25,520 nucleotides of DNA from Lingula anatina (GCF_001039355.2 NW_019773850.1:6541-32060); one strand, 5' to 3'; positions 13,645 through 24,048 are shown, numbered from the stretch's first letter. Numbers and translations: made by a program. The notes: a model not told the origin generated them from the letters alone.

Positions 13645-15580
13645 ATGCAGTCACAGTACAGTCTCCGGAGTCCATGTAAGTCATATCTGATTGAGTTACT
13701 GAATTGTACATTAGGATTATTTGCAATTTTATAAATAACCATCGTTAGAACGGCACAAATTTAGATTTTCCCGAGTTCAGTCACTTAGAAATGCGCCCGT
13801 ACTGTACATGAATCGTAGTATTATTAATAATTACATGTACAACATCCTCTTTCGTTCTTAACCTCTAAGGAAGTGTTGATAGCGGTCATTTTTTATTGAA
13901 CACATTTCAAGTGATGTGACAGGCCGTATATGTCAACTTGCATTTTAAATTCTCTTTGACAACCTGATTGTTTTTTAAACACAAAAATTACGTGCCCAGA
14001 AATTTTTTTTAAGTTTCCTGGCAACGTGCATTTAACTCATATGGACGTGACACACTAATACCTTGTCTTCCTGACTTTTTATGTTAGAAATATTAATGGA
14101 TCAGGCAGAATTCTGATGCTTTTTTTTAAAGATATAATGATTGGTAAATAAAAACATTTTAAAAATCATTTAAATTTAATCTACTATTGCCTGTGTACAC
14201 CAGTAGTATAGTGAATGTGTTGTATCCAATCATAGTTTGCATCACAAGGGTAGGGGCATTCTGATATAAGACAAGATTTAAAATAGTCTTTGTGTTTTGT
14301 TTTCCTTTTAATAGCTGTAAAGCGTTTGATGAAAGAAGCACATGAACTGAGTGAACCAACAGAGCAGTATTATGCCCAGCCACTGGAGGTATAGTATATT
14401 TTATTGTAAAACACATTTTTATTATCTTTAGAGATTAAGAATTTCACCCTAGTAGTATTCATAGTCGACTGTTGAAACATTTCAGAATTGTGTTAATTTT
14501 TACACTGCAAACAACAGTAATAAACAAAAGAAGAAAAAAACTACCCTCTGTACTTTCCAATGTTTACTTTGAAATTATCAGAATTGTGCAATATATTTTG
14601 ATTTTAGGACAACCTGTTTGAGTGGCATTTCACAATACGTGGTCCTGCAGACACAGAGTTTGAGGGAGGGATTTACCATGGAAGAATTGTGCTGCCTCCA
14701 GATTACCCCATGAAACCACCAAGCATTATTTTATTGACAGTAAGTTGTTTACACGTTGTGCATTCTTTCCTGTCCCAAAACGGCCATTACTTACTTAATC
14801 ATTCATTCTCTTTCTTCATCCATTCTCTTTCTTCCTCTTTTGAAGATTTGGTTTAGATTTTCACTTACCACATTTGACTTTCTGTGAACATGCATGCAGA
14901 TTTTGAAAATTATATTGTTTTTTATTCTAGTCCAATGGCAGATTTGAAATAGGCAAAAAGATTTGCCTGAGTATTTCTGGTCACCACCCGGAGTCCTGGC
15001 AACCTTCGTGGTCTAGTAAGTAAATTTAGTCTCCTGAACAGTGAGCAATTTATAAACCCTAAGATACATATAACAATGTTTTTAACTTCAAACTATTTAG
15101 TACCTTATCTCTACCCTATATAAGAATGTACCCTCAGAGAAGAAAATTTTATAAATGCAGAATGAGGTTCTTGCTGTGAATTTCCAATATGGAGCTATAT
15201 ATTGGGAACCTGTACATACTCATCCACTGTGCTCACTTGTTTGTGTGCTAACCACCAATGTTTAAAAAATGCTACAAAGACTTCACCAAAGAGGTAGCAA
15301 TCAGGGCCTGATGTACAGAATACCCAGTAATTAAATGATCAAATCTTGAACTAATTATTGTTATTTCAGTAAGGACAGCTCTGCTTGCCATCATAGGCTT
15401 CATGCCGACCCATGGAGGTGGAGCCATTGGTTCACTGGATTATACTGCTGATGAGAGGAGAGTGCTGGCTAGGAAGTAAGTGAACCCTGTTTTTAATCTT
15501 GTTTGAATGTTAAAAACATTATCATCATGATTTAAATTGCCTTATAGTCAACCACACAAGCAAGACATACTCTCCGAGTA

Positions 15581-15644
<64 letters not shown>

Positions 15645-16495
15645 TAACTTTGGATGAGGTGTGCAAAACAACATATTGACCAAAAGCAAGAGTCAATACT
15701 TTTTTATTAAATGATTTAAAACCTGAATCTCACTGTCTTCCAAGGTAACATCAGAAGTTGCAACATCACTGCTCTCTTACATTGTTGTTCTTGTCAGATT
15801 CACGAAACATTTTAATTTTTTCTGATTGGTCAAAAACTTTTGATAATATCATTGGTCAATATTACCTTTGGTGATGACATCGTCAGTCAATCAGTATGGA
15901 GTATTACTATTATCATACCTCTAGACCATAAATATAAGATCACCACCTATTCTAGTTATATGACAATTACTATCAGCAGTTATTTGATTTTTTTTTTAAT
16001 ATATATATAATTTTAGGTCAAGGGAATTCAAGTGTCAGAGTTGTGGTCCTGTGAATAGTGTCTTATTACCACCAACATCTGCTTCAGAAGAAACAGCCAA
16101 AGAAGCCAAAGAACTTGCATCTCAGATCTCCTTTCAGGTTTGAAATCTGCTTGTTGTTTTGACATTCACAAAGCATTCATGATTGCAGAAACACAGCTGG
16201 ACCCTCTTGCACACTACACATACTTCTAGGCTCTCTTCACATCAGCAGTGCACAGAACTTGACCAGTTTGCTTTGAGGGATTGACAATTTTTTAGATTGG
16301 CTATTATATAACAGAGTCACCTAAACGGAGCCCCCCTTGCTCAGTGCTGCCATTGAAATTAAGCATGTGAAAGGGAGTAAAGTCCCTGTTGGAACCTGAC
16401 TATATAAGTGGCCCCATCCAGTTAAGTGCACTGCACGAGGTGAAAAGAAAGTAAATTAGTTTGGCAGGTAGTCACGCAGGCATGCATGCATGGGG

Positions 16496-16538
<43 letters not shown>

Positions 16539-17344
16539 GGTTCCTGCACACTTCATGTAAGGAAGACTTCTTCTTGTTAGCATATTGGCAACTGAGAATT
16601 CAAAGCAGAATAAAAACCACATAAGTGACACACCCTTTAAAATATGTTTTTTGTTCTTTTTAGGCAGAAAAGGAAAAGACCAAAGAAACCCAAGACAGAA
16701 ACTCAAATGCTGAAGATGGTGTGCCTGCAGCTGAAACAACTCCCAACTTACCCCAGCAACAACAGCCCAACTTTCCTCCATTCCCCGGGTTTCTAATGCC
16801 AGGACAGCTGCCAATGAACTTGCCACCCAATTTCATGTTCAACCCAGCATATGGACCATTTGGTGGACCGTACCAGGGAAATCCCAATCTTGTGCAATCT
16901 CCTGTGGCTGGTAGCCAGTCAGGTGGGGCACACCCCACCACCACAGATACCAGCAATGTACAGACTGAAACCCAACCCAGTAGTACAGTGAACAGTCAAA
17001 ATGAAAGTGAAACTGCTGTTAATGCATCAGCTGCTGGAGCAACTCAAGCAGGAGTTACAAACAGTGGAGAGAACCAAAGTGTTAACAGTGGCATGAATCA
17101 AACTACAACAGAAGAGCCCCAAACCCCAGGATTAAGACAAAGAAGAGTTAACTCAGAGACCACCTCACCTGCTGTGGACACCAACCCAGTGACGGCAGAG
17201 ATACCTGTGAGGCGACGGGTCCAGAGGGAGGCAGGGGGGACAGGGTCACTTGTCCTCATGATGATCCTGGCTGTGGCTCTGGCCATGCTGGTGGCCAGGA
17301 GAGTGCTGCTGTCCAGTGAGTGGGCACCCCAGTGGAGGGACTAG
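13645..17344 (+). CDS. UBE2J1: UBE2J1, ER-membrane ubiquitin-conjugating enzyme E2, 7 exons
   Basis: Exons: 13645-13675, 14315-14388, 14608-14739, 14931-15015, 15370-15475, 16017-16137 and 16664-17344. All have GT-AG ends and matching phases, giving 409 residues. The E2 core spans residues 8-150 or so. The active-site cysteine is C91 in GKKICLSISGHHPESW, the same number as in human UBE2J1, and the family lacks the usual HPN motif. A long Pro/Gln/Asn/Thr-rich linker follows (about 184-375; asparagine-proline rich near MPGQLPMNLPPNF). A C-terminal transmembrane helix (377-399) anchors it in the ER with the catalytic domain in the cytosol. The human enzyme works in ER-associated degradation with HRD1. 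The human protein is 318 residues; the extra length is in the linker. It shares a promoter with NSUN4. UBE2J2 is less likely given the length and the match around C91. Confidence 0.96.
15583..15640. repeat. (AT)n microsatellite
   Basis: A pure 58-bp AT repeat in the fifth intron of UBE2J1, likely polymorphic. Confidence 0.97.
16320..16420 (+). other. Possible tRNA-derived SINE head (weak)
   Basis: TTGCTCAGTGCTG at 16337-16349 resembles the Pol III A box TRGCNNAGYNGG, and GTTGGAACC at 16388-16396 resembles the B box GTTCGANNC, about 40 nt apart. The stretch lies in the last intron of UBE2J1. No cloverleaf could be drawn, and no tail or target duplication was found, so this is only a candidate. 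Confidence 0.2.
16498..16535. repeat. (CA)n microsatellite
   Basis: A pure 38-bp CA repeat in the last intron of UBE2J1. A minus-strand open frame across it translates as Val-Cys repeats and is not a gene. Confidence 0.97.
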
Positions 17345-17430
17345 GACTGAGCATAGGGTGCTTACTACTGGACACATCAAGGGACCACATTAAGCGACCT
17401 TGACCTGATGAGTTGGCAAGAACTTACAAA

Positions 17431-17436
17431 AATAAA
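17431..17436 (+). terminator. Polyadenylation signal AATAAA for UBE2J1
   Basis: Exact AATAAA 87 bp after the TAG stop. This would give a very short 3' UTR; further downstream sites may also be used. Confidence 0.4.
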
Positions 17437-18046
17437 AGGCTCCTCAAAGAATTGTGAAAAATAGAATGTTAAATCCAAGGCCTGCTTAACAGAGTTCTTG
17501 AGCAAATTTATTGAACTGGTCATAAATTCTTTTTATTTATTAATTTCTTGTTTTTCAAATCACAGACAGCTACTTGTATTTTCTTTGTTATATCTTTACT
17601 GACTTTGTCAGTCTTCATCAGGGCACCTTTTGATCAGTTTAGTGCAATCGTTGGTAACTGTCTGTGATATGATAAAACAACAAAATAGTCTGCTTTATGG
17701 ACCTTTGGAGCCTCTCTAGGGCGGAGTACCAGTACATGTGTGTATCATGGTAATGATACCTGTTAAGTTTATGTGGACCAAACTACAGACAGGATTAACA
17801 ATTGGTGATAGGCTGACAGTACATTGGTTTGTGCTATTGTGTCCTGATTTAAATGTCACCTGGTTAGATGGTGCATGATACTATTACTACTTTTCTAGTT
17901 ATCAGAAATGTTACCTGCTCCTATTGGAGATAGAGGATTGGAACTTACATTTTTTTTTTTTTTTTTTTTACAGTTGTTCTCACCAACTTGGTGAAGGTGT
18001 GCTCTGAGTCTAATTTGGTTTTGAGTGTTTAACGTTGCCTGGTTAA
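17437..18046. other. UBE2J1 3' flank or alternative 3' UTR
   Basis: No coding frame recognised. Contains a T-rich tract at about 17951-17970. It may be 3' UTR if a distal polyadenylation site is used. Confidence 0.5.
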
Positions 18047-18214
18047 CAGGGGCGGATTTAGGCCCTCTTCTGGGTCTTCCAGAAGACGGTCAGATTTTCA
18101 AGTTTACATTAAAAGGTATCTTATTTTTTCTTTTGGAAGACACTCAAAATTGGAGGATAGATCAATAAATATAATTTGGAAGACTGTCAGAAAATAGCTC
18201 TGGATCCGCCCCTG
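18047..18214. mobile_element. 168-bp MITE with CAGGGGCGGAT terminal inverted repeats
   Basis: Begins CAGGGGCGGATTTAGG and ends GGATCCGCCCCTG, so the ends are inverted repeats of at least 11 bp. GTTAA occurs directly on both sides (18042-18046 and 18215-18219), a likely 5-bp target duplication. There is no coding capacity. A second, truncated copy is at 5129-5280, proving it is a dispersed family. CAGGGG ends resemble hAT elements, but hAT duplications are usually 8 bp, so the superfamily is open. Confidence 0.85.
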
Positions 18215-18362
18215 GTTAAGTGATATTAAATTTACTTTGGTATGTACATTCGTAAGGTACTGTAGATATTTGGACACATTTCAGAAAATTAATATATATA
18301 TATATATAAAGCCACTATGGGGTTATAACTTGTAAGATACTGGTATATGTACACACATGTGG

Positions 18363-18367
<5 letters not shown>

Positions 18368-18397
<30 letters not shown>
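18368..18397. repeat. (CA)n microsatellite
   Basis: A pure CA repeat of about 30 bp. A short TA repeat lies upstream near 18291-18307. Confidence 0.95.
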
Positions 18398-18398
<1 letters not shown>

Positions 18399-18450
18399 TG
18401 CTTAGGGTACAAGCATAGAGAAATGTGCAATATCACAGCTATTCAAATGG

Positions 18451-18845
18451 TACAGGATGTCCCAGTATAAATGTGACCTAATAAGGTGAGGACCATTTAT
18501 TTTCTGTTTACAAACTACATACAAACCATATATTTCTTAAAACTAGAGTAGTTAGCAAATCCACTGGGTGTAATTGCCACAAATAACGTCATCAGTTGTA
18601 CTGACAAAGATTTTATCATCACTTATGGAATAACCTCACAGTGAGCTCCGTTTTGCTAAAGATATTTGAATTCTACGGACGACGTTGCCGATGGCTGATG
18701 CACTCTTCTTTTGGAGTAAAATCGATAGCTCTGATTTCTTAAGTGTTTGCTGCTGTGGGATGGTGTGGGGATTCTTTCAGACACGATCCTTCAGACACCC
18801 CCACAGATAAAAATCTGGGGTTGAGGTCTGGGAAAGGGGGCAGAG
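18451..18845 (-). pseudogene. Decayed mariner/IS630-type transposase, C-terminal end and terminal repeat
   Basis: On the minus strand 18831-18817 reads PDLNP and, after a frameshift at 18816, 18815-18780 reads DFYLWGCLKDRV. These match the conserved (S)PDLTPxDFYLWGxLKDRV block of Tc1/mariner-superfamily transposases. A stop codon follows at once, then NVVRRIQISLAKRSS resembles the usual C-terminal R-rich segment. The element's outer end is TACAGGATGTCCCAG at 18451, typical of mariner terminal repeats next to a TA target. Only the last part of the element remains; upstream domains are missing. It cannot encode an active enzyme. Confidence 0.8.
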
Positions 18846-19535
18846 GGTATTTATTTCATATTTAACTCTATCTTGGACATATAATACGGTTTTATCCAAG
18901 ACTAAGTGTAACAGGAGTGCTTATGACAAAAGGCCTTTCGTTGAATTATTATGTTTGAGAAACAGAGTAGAAGTTATGCTTAGGGGACAGGTGTGAAATG
19001 TTGAATTCGATATTTGTTTCAACACGAATTGAAATATATTTTAAAGTAACATTCTAAGTGTATTTGTGGGTTGCCTCTGATATATAGTGTATTGACAAAA
19101 TTCTTTGTGGAGGGAGTAGACCCTACTGGTTTGGCCCAAACTGCTCCCATTTCGGTCAGTTCCAATGCGTCTCTTACTCCTGTAGCCCACGAGGAGGTGC
19201 CATTGTGGGCCGGGCGTGTTTTGTTTTTTTTTTTTTTTTTTTTTTAAGGTTCCTCTCGTCTGGCTGGGACGTAGCTAGATCGTAGAGAAGAAATCAAGTA
19301 GCTGGTGATTGCAATGAATGCGCAAGAAGAAAGTGCGTGGAAAGTACGTAGGAAGCACAACCTCCGCACGTCAGAAGTAGGCCTACCTCTGAGCCTGACG
19401 TGCTTTCGCACGTGTCCCGCGCGACCCATGCATGCAAAGTACAAGCATCGTGCACTACGTACGTTATGCGTACAAGGAGTACAGGCAACGCAAGTAGATG
19501 TAAGGTAGTCTTGCTGACTTCCTACGGTTGTTGCT
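18846..19535. other. Non-coding stretch before the 568-bp repeat
   Basis: AT-rich to about 19120, then a 20-odd T run near 19220-19244, then a CpG- and ACGT-rich segment (19250-19535). Overlapping open frames on both strands at 19244-19621 have no recognisable domains and are probably due to composition. Confidence 0.5.
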
Positions 19536-20103
19536 CGTCCTTTGCACAGGAATCTTACGTGTTGAGATGTTGTTTTTTTTTCCCCACGTTTTCCCCAATT
19601 TTTGGGACGTAGACCAGACAAAGAAGCCCGTACGTTGGGTTGGGACCCAGGCTTTACGGAGCCCTGTTTGAGAGTAAAAAATCAATACTACGTTACGTGC
19701 CGACAACTGGTCGATCATCGAGCATTCATTTTGCAACCGAAGCGATATACTTGTGCCTCCTTTTTACGACCACAGCAATGCCACTTTCTTGGTCGCACAA
19801 AGGACGCCGTCCAATGTAAATGGGGTTTACGGTAATTTAAGTTGGAAAGATCATCCAACAGTGTCCTGTAGGCCTACTGAACGATATAACAGAGAGAATG
19901 ATTGTCCATACGCGGCGACGAGCGACCACATACGTACACAGGCATAAAATAGTAAGAAGGCCGACAGTTTAACATCAGATAGGAATTCCACTAATAAATA
20001 AACGTTCAGCCTATAAAAGTTCGTAATGACTGAACGATTACAAAAATAAAGCGGATAAAATATTTTCAATTTAGACCCAATTGAGCCTATCTTGTGTGTT
20101 AAC
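19536..20103. repeat. 568-bp direct repeat, copy A
   Basis: Identical in length and order to 20132-20699, with two substitutions (19688 C versus 20284 A; 19911 C versus 20507 G) and no indels. No gene recognised inside. Probably one allele of a locus present twice in the assembly. Confidence 0.95.
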
Positions 20104-20129
20104 CACTGCATGAAAAATCAGCTTTTATA

Positions 20130-20130
20130 N
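20130..20130. other. Single ambiguous base N, likely a contig join
   Basis: The only N in the window. It falls in the 28-bp spacer between the two 568-bp copies, as expected when overlapping contig ends are placed side by side instead of merged. Confidence 0.8.
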
Positions 20131-20131
20131 A

Positions 20132-20699
20132 CGTCCTTTGCACAGGAATCTTACGTGTTGAGATGTTGTTTTTTTTTCCCCACGTTTTCCCCAATTTTTG
20201 GGACGTAGACCAGACAAAGAAGCCCGTACGTTGGGTTGGGACCCAGGCTTTACGGAGCCCTGTTTGAGAGTAAAAAATCAATAATACGTTACGTGCCGAC
20301 AACTGGTCGATCATCGAGCATTCATTTTGCAACCGAAGCGATATACTTGTGCCTCCTTTTTACGACCACAGCAATGCCACTTTCTTGGTCGCACAAAGGA
20401 CGCCGTCCAATGTAAATGGGGTTTACGGTAATTTAAGTTGGAAAGATCATCCAACAGTGTCCTGTAGGCCTACTGAACGATATAACAGAGAGAATGATTG
20501 TCCATAGGCGGCGACGAGCGACCACATACGTACACAGGCATAAAATAGTAAGAAGGCCGACAGTTTAACATCAGATAGGAATTCCACTAATAAATAAACG
20601 TTCAGCCTATAAAAGTTCGTAATGACTGAACGATTACAAAAATAAAGCGGATAAAATATTTTCAATTTAGACCCAATTGAGCCTATCTTGTGTGTTAAC
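20132..20699. repeat. 568-bp direct repeat, copy B
   Basis: Second copy of 19536-20103, offset by exactly 596 bp. The flanking sequence diverges immediately at both ends. Confidence 0.95.
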
Positions 20700-21038
20700 G
20701 TTCCCATAACACGGAGGCATGCATGCTCCCCTAGAACCAAAATCAATATTTTACATGTTCACCGATAGCGGGATCGTTATTACAGACAAGATGGTGAATT
20801 ACAGCAATTTATTATAGAAAACAATTACAGGCCTATTTCGAAAACCATGAGGGCTCGGCTCAATATCATCTAGCTACTTTCAACTATTTGTTCTTGTGTA
20901 CTCATGGATTCCCCAACCATGCATTTTTGTTTGTGGACGTTTGTGGTCCTTTGTGACTGCTCGTGGGTCGTTTGTGGTTGTTAATTAACAGTTTAATGTG
21001 AAGCACTTCTGCATACAATGTAGGATAATATGTAATGC
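20700..21038. other. Upstream region of the glycosyltransferase-like gene
   Basis: About 340 bp without a recognised gene. It includes several TTTGTGG or TTTGTGA motifs near 20930-20980 and a segment from about 20980 that is repeated at 23367-23417. No clear TATA box was found. Confidence 0.5.
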
Positions 21039-22370
21039 ATGCATAGCCACCATTCCGCCAAGAAGCTCAGACCGTTATGTGACTCTTATGTGCGAGCAGA
21101 TATGATTTACAAACGCATAACCTTGGGTGTCATCTTCACTTCCCTGATATGTATTTTACTGTGGATCAAGCTACTGCCGGTTCATGTTACCCTGGTACTG
21201 CGCAGTTATATAATGGGTACTGCTAATCCATGGTTAAATGTCCCAAGCTTTGAAGTCTTCGTTCGCATGTGTTCGGCTAAAAAGGAAATCTATGACACAA
21301 TACTTACACCAAGTATGAAGCTGTTCTGGCCGAAAGATATTCGACTGATAGTTGTATTGGATAACGAGACCAAAAGTGATCATCTTTGTGGAGAGGAACT
21401 GCGTAACAGGTACCCTTACCCGAAAGTTTTCTATGAAAATCCCTCTCCCGAAACCTACAACAACCACGGACACGATCGACAGCAATGGTCGATGTTTTAC
21501 CCGGAGAATTACACTAACGCGGAATACATCGGTTTTATGGATACGGATACTTTATTCATATCAACTGTCACACCAGAAAATATCTTCCTAAATGGTAAAC
21601 CTGTAGTCATTGGAGTTTATGGAGGTTTTATCAATGACTGGTGGAAAGGGGTTGCCTGGAAGACAAAGAATCTATTTGGAACACCAGAGGTAATGAAGTG
21701 TATGGCGTATTTCCCTGTCATCGTGAAAGTTGAGCACATTGTTGAACTGCGACATTACCTCGAAAAACGACACAATAAAACATTTGATGAAATATTCAAA
21801 GAGTATACGGTTGTAGACATCTTTTCACAGTTCAATTTGATGTGCCAATATATATTCACGTTTCATCGTAATGAATACAGTTTCCATATTCAAAAGCGCC
21901 CGAATGGAGAGTGGGTGGAAGAAAGCGAAGGAAGAATGCCGTTGAGATTCTATCATGATAACTTTACAGTTGAAGAACGCGCACCTGTTGCGAGAACAGC
22001 AATCCACTGGCGGTATCACACACCTCCAAGGAAGGAAGTTTTACTGCCTCCGTACAATTTAAACAGTTACTACCCCCAAGCTCTCCTAGAAGGAATTTGT
22101 CACTCTGGTGGATTTGACGTCTGTCCTGGGCACTGTAGGTATTTTAATAAAAGCAGCATTCATAGAAATCTGTTCAATTTTGAATTCTCTGACTGGACAT
22201 GGGATCCCGCTTGTGTTGTGGCCCAGGAAAAACACTATGCGGCTGTTCAGCGTTTAATGGAACATTACAGATTAAATAAAATGAACATATTTGGTGAAAA
22301 AACAGCCGCTGTCGCATGTGAGCGTATCTTCAAGTTGGTGAAAGTGGACAAAAGCAAAGAAATTCTTTAG
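21039..22370 (+). CDS. Intronless type II membrane protein, probable GT-A glycosyltransferase
   Basis: 443 residues in one exon. A short cytosolic tail is followed by a transmembrane segment at about residues 27-54, then a large lumenal domain, the layout of Golgi glycosyltransferases. YIGFMDTDTLF (163-173) is a hydrophobic strand ending in a DxD motif (D168, D170), which in GT-A enzymes binds the metal and nucleotide sugar. RLIVVLDNET (102-111) resembles the first strand of such a fold. Candidate N-glycosylation sites are N109, N157, N246, N308 and N370, and lumenal cysteines include C352, C362, C366 and C392. The donor and acceptor are unknown, and I cannot name the family with certainty; it may belong with DUF6492-type proteins. 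Met22 is an alternative start with G at -3. A truncated copy lies at 23367-24048. Confidence 0.8.
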   Translation: MHSHHSAKKLRPLCDSYVRADMIYKRITLGVIFTSLICILLWIKLLPVHVTLVLRSYIMGTANPWLNVPSFEVFVRMCSAKKEIYDTILTPSMKLFWPKDIRLIVVLDNETKSDHLCGEELRNRYPYPKVFYENPSPETYNNHGHDRQQWSMFYPENYTNAEYIGFMDTDTLFISTVTPENIFLNGKPVVIGVYGGFINDWWKGVAWKTKNLFGTPEVMKCMAYFPVIVKVEHIVELRHYLEKRHNKTFDEIFKEYTVVDIFSQFNLMCQYIFTFHRNEYSFHIQKRPNGEWVEESEGRMPLRFYHDNFTVEERAPVARTAIHWRYHTPPRKEVLLPPYNLNSYYPQALLEGICHSGGFDVCPGHCRYFNKSSIHRNLFNFEFSDWTWDPACVVAQEKHYAAVQRLMEHYRLNKMNIFGEKTAAVACERIFKLVKVDKSKEIL

Positions 22371-22620
22371 CATATGATAAATGCTGTATTTGTTGGGTGA
22401 CTCGCGTTTTACTTTTTGCACACAAATACTGGATACGAAAGTATCCCAAAGTGACAATAAGTTAGCACTTTATTGAATGTAAACCCATGCAAGTTTACGT
22501 TTAATATAATCATCTAAAAACTCGTCACAATCTTTAAAAAAGATAAATCATTGCACAGCAATCTCGGTTAGGTGCAATTCAGTTATCAGTTGCGAACTAC
22601 TCCCTCTTTTTCACAAGTTC
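22371..22620. other. 3' flank of the glycosyltransferase-like gene
   Basis: AT-rich sequence with no canonical AATAAA close to the stop; variants such as GATAAA occur at about 22376. No other feature seen. Confidence 0.4.
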
Positions 22621-23207
22621 AAGGGCTCTAAAACATCGTTATAATTGCAGCACATACCATAAATCACCCAAAATAATTAGATATGGGCATATCAGATTAC
22701 ATACATGCCAAAATTCCACATGACAACGATTTACAGCCTCGCGAGAATTCTTTTCCCTTGACGCTCTTTGTCGCCCTGTCGGTCGATGCAGCACATATTT
22801 CAAAATAAATTGACAGCAAATTAAGCAAGATTTTGCACCTTCAAGTATCGTTACACGTTTTCGTATCATGTACCTATTACTTCTACAAGTATTTTCTGCC
22901 CAAAATACCAAAAGGACTCTAAAACATCTTTATAATTGCAGCACATACCATAAATCACCCAAAAATAATTAGATATGGGCGTATCAGATTACATAAATGC
23001 AAAAATTCCACATGACAACGATTTACAGCCTCGCGAGAATTCTTTTCCCTTGACGCTCTTTGTCGCCCTGTCGATCGATGCAGCACATATTTCAAAACAA
23101 ATTGACTGCAAAATTAAGCAAGATTTTGCACCTTCAAGTATCGTAATACGTTTTCATATCATGTACCTATTATTTCTACAAGTATTTTCTGCCCAAAATA
23201 CCAAAAG
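22621..23207. repeat. Two tandem copies of a 291-bp unit
   Basis: Unit 1 is 22621-22911 and unit 2 is 22912-23207. They align along their whole length with scattered substitutions and a few one- to two-base indels, for example CCCAAAATAATT versus CCCAAAAATAATT. No coding capacity was recognised. The divergence of several percent argues for an old genomic duplication rather than an assembly error. Confidence 0.92.
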
Positions 23208-23366
23208 AAAAAAATGTTATTTCACTATGTTGTTGGAAAACTGCTTTTTTCTCTGAGCCCACATCTTCACTTCCGTTCACCTCCAGCTAAAAATGAGCAC
23301 ACAGCTTCACGTCTTAAGCCACTACACGTCACTTCCGGCACAATCCTGTCTCCTCCGGTACCATCT

Positions 23367-24048
23367 ATTAACAGCTTAATGTGTAGCACTTCTGCATACA
23401 GTGTAGGATAATATGTATTAGAGGGCAAGACCTTGCTAAATCTCGGCTCTTCTCGATGTGAATGCTCTCTTAGAGGCAATTCAGAATGAGAAGAGCCGAG
23501 TGCTAGCTAGGCCACGACCTAAATATGGCGGACCTACATGAAAGGGAAACCGCTTAATCCTGTAATGGTATCTCCGCCTCTCTCACGCCTTACAACGTCG
23601 TCCATGCAGGGGCACATGTACAGTAATTAAATCCAGGCTTAATTCAACCGGTCGAAGGACGACGCGTGGGGAGCCGTGTGAGAGGCGGAGAGACCATTAC
23701 AGGATTAAGCGGTCTTCCTTTCATGTAGGTCCGCCATAATTAGGTCGTGGCCTAGCTAGCACTCGGCTCTTCTCATTCTGAATGGCCTCTAACACATGCA
23801 CGGCCACCATTCCGCCAAGAGGCTCAGACCGTTACGGGCGAGCAGATCTGATTTACAAACGCATAACCTTGGGTGTCATCTTCATTTCCCTGATATGTAT
23901 TTTACTGTGGATCAAGCTACTGCCGGTTCATGTTACCCTGGCACTGGCCAGTTATAGAATGGGTACTGCTAATCCATGGACAACTGTCCCAAGCTTTGAG
24001 GCCTTCGTTCGCATGTGTACGTACGTTTATAAAAAAAAACTGGATTAA
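23367..24048 (+). pseudogene. Truncated 5' copy of the glycosyltransferase-like gene
   Basis: 23367-23417 matches 20980-21033 (AGCACTTCTGCATACA). After a MITE-containing insertion, 23793-24016 matches about 21044-21271. The open frame 23782-24048 (88 codons) encodes the same membrane anchor, RITLGVIF then SLICILLWIKLLPVHVTL, and PSFEAFVRMC; about 51 of 59 aligned residues agree. Homology ends at about 24016 and the frame closes after an unrelated tail, so the DxD catalytic domain is absent. The copy's 5' region has lost about 11 bp relative to the intact gene. Probably a non-functional partial duplication, although a membrane-anchor peptide could be made. Confidence 0.8.
23470..23792. mobile_element. 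Foldback MITE with arms of more than 100 bp inserted in the partial copy
   Basis: Left end TTAGAGGCAATTCAGAATG and right end CATTCTGAATGGCCTCTAA are inverted repeats. The match continues inward through GAGAAGAGCCGAGTGC, CTAGGCCACGACCTAA and CCGCTTAATCCTGTAATGG for over 100 bp on each side of a loop near 23631. An extra 52-bp piece at 23418-23469, again starting TTAGAGG and containing CTCGGCTCTTCTC, looks like the remnant of another copy or a complex end. There is no coding capacity. Comparison with the intact gene at about 21033 shows the insertion site. Confidence 0.88.

Noticed and set aside
16337-16420. Resemblance to 5S rRNA (AAATTAAGCATG)
   Set aside because: Only a short stretch is similar and the conserved internal control region is not continuous; a 5S gene is not supported.
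16422-16826. 134-codon minus-strand frame with Val-Cys repeats
   Set aside because: It crosses the CA microsatellite and the opposite strand of the UBE2J1 last exon.
19244-20746. Overlapping open frames of 60-125 codons on both strands
   Set aside because: They have no domains, are duplicated with the 568-bp repeat, and some run through the N. They look like chance frames in sequence with few stops.
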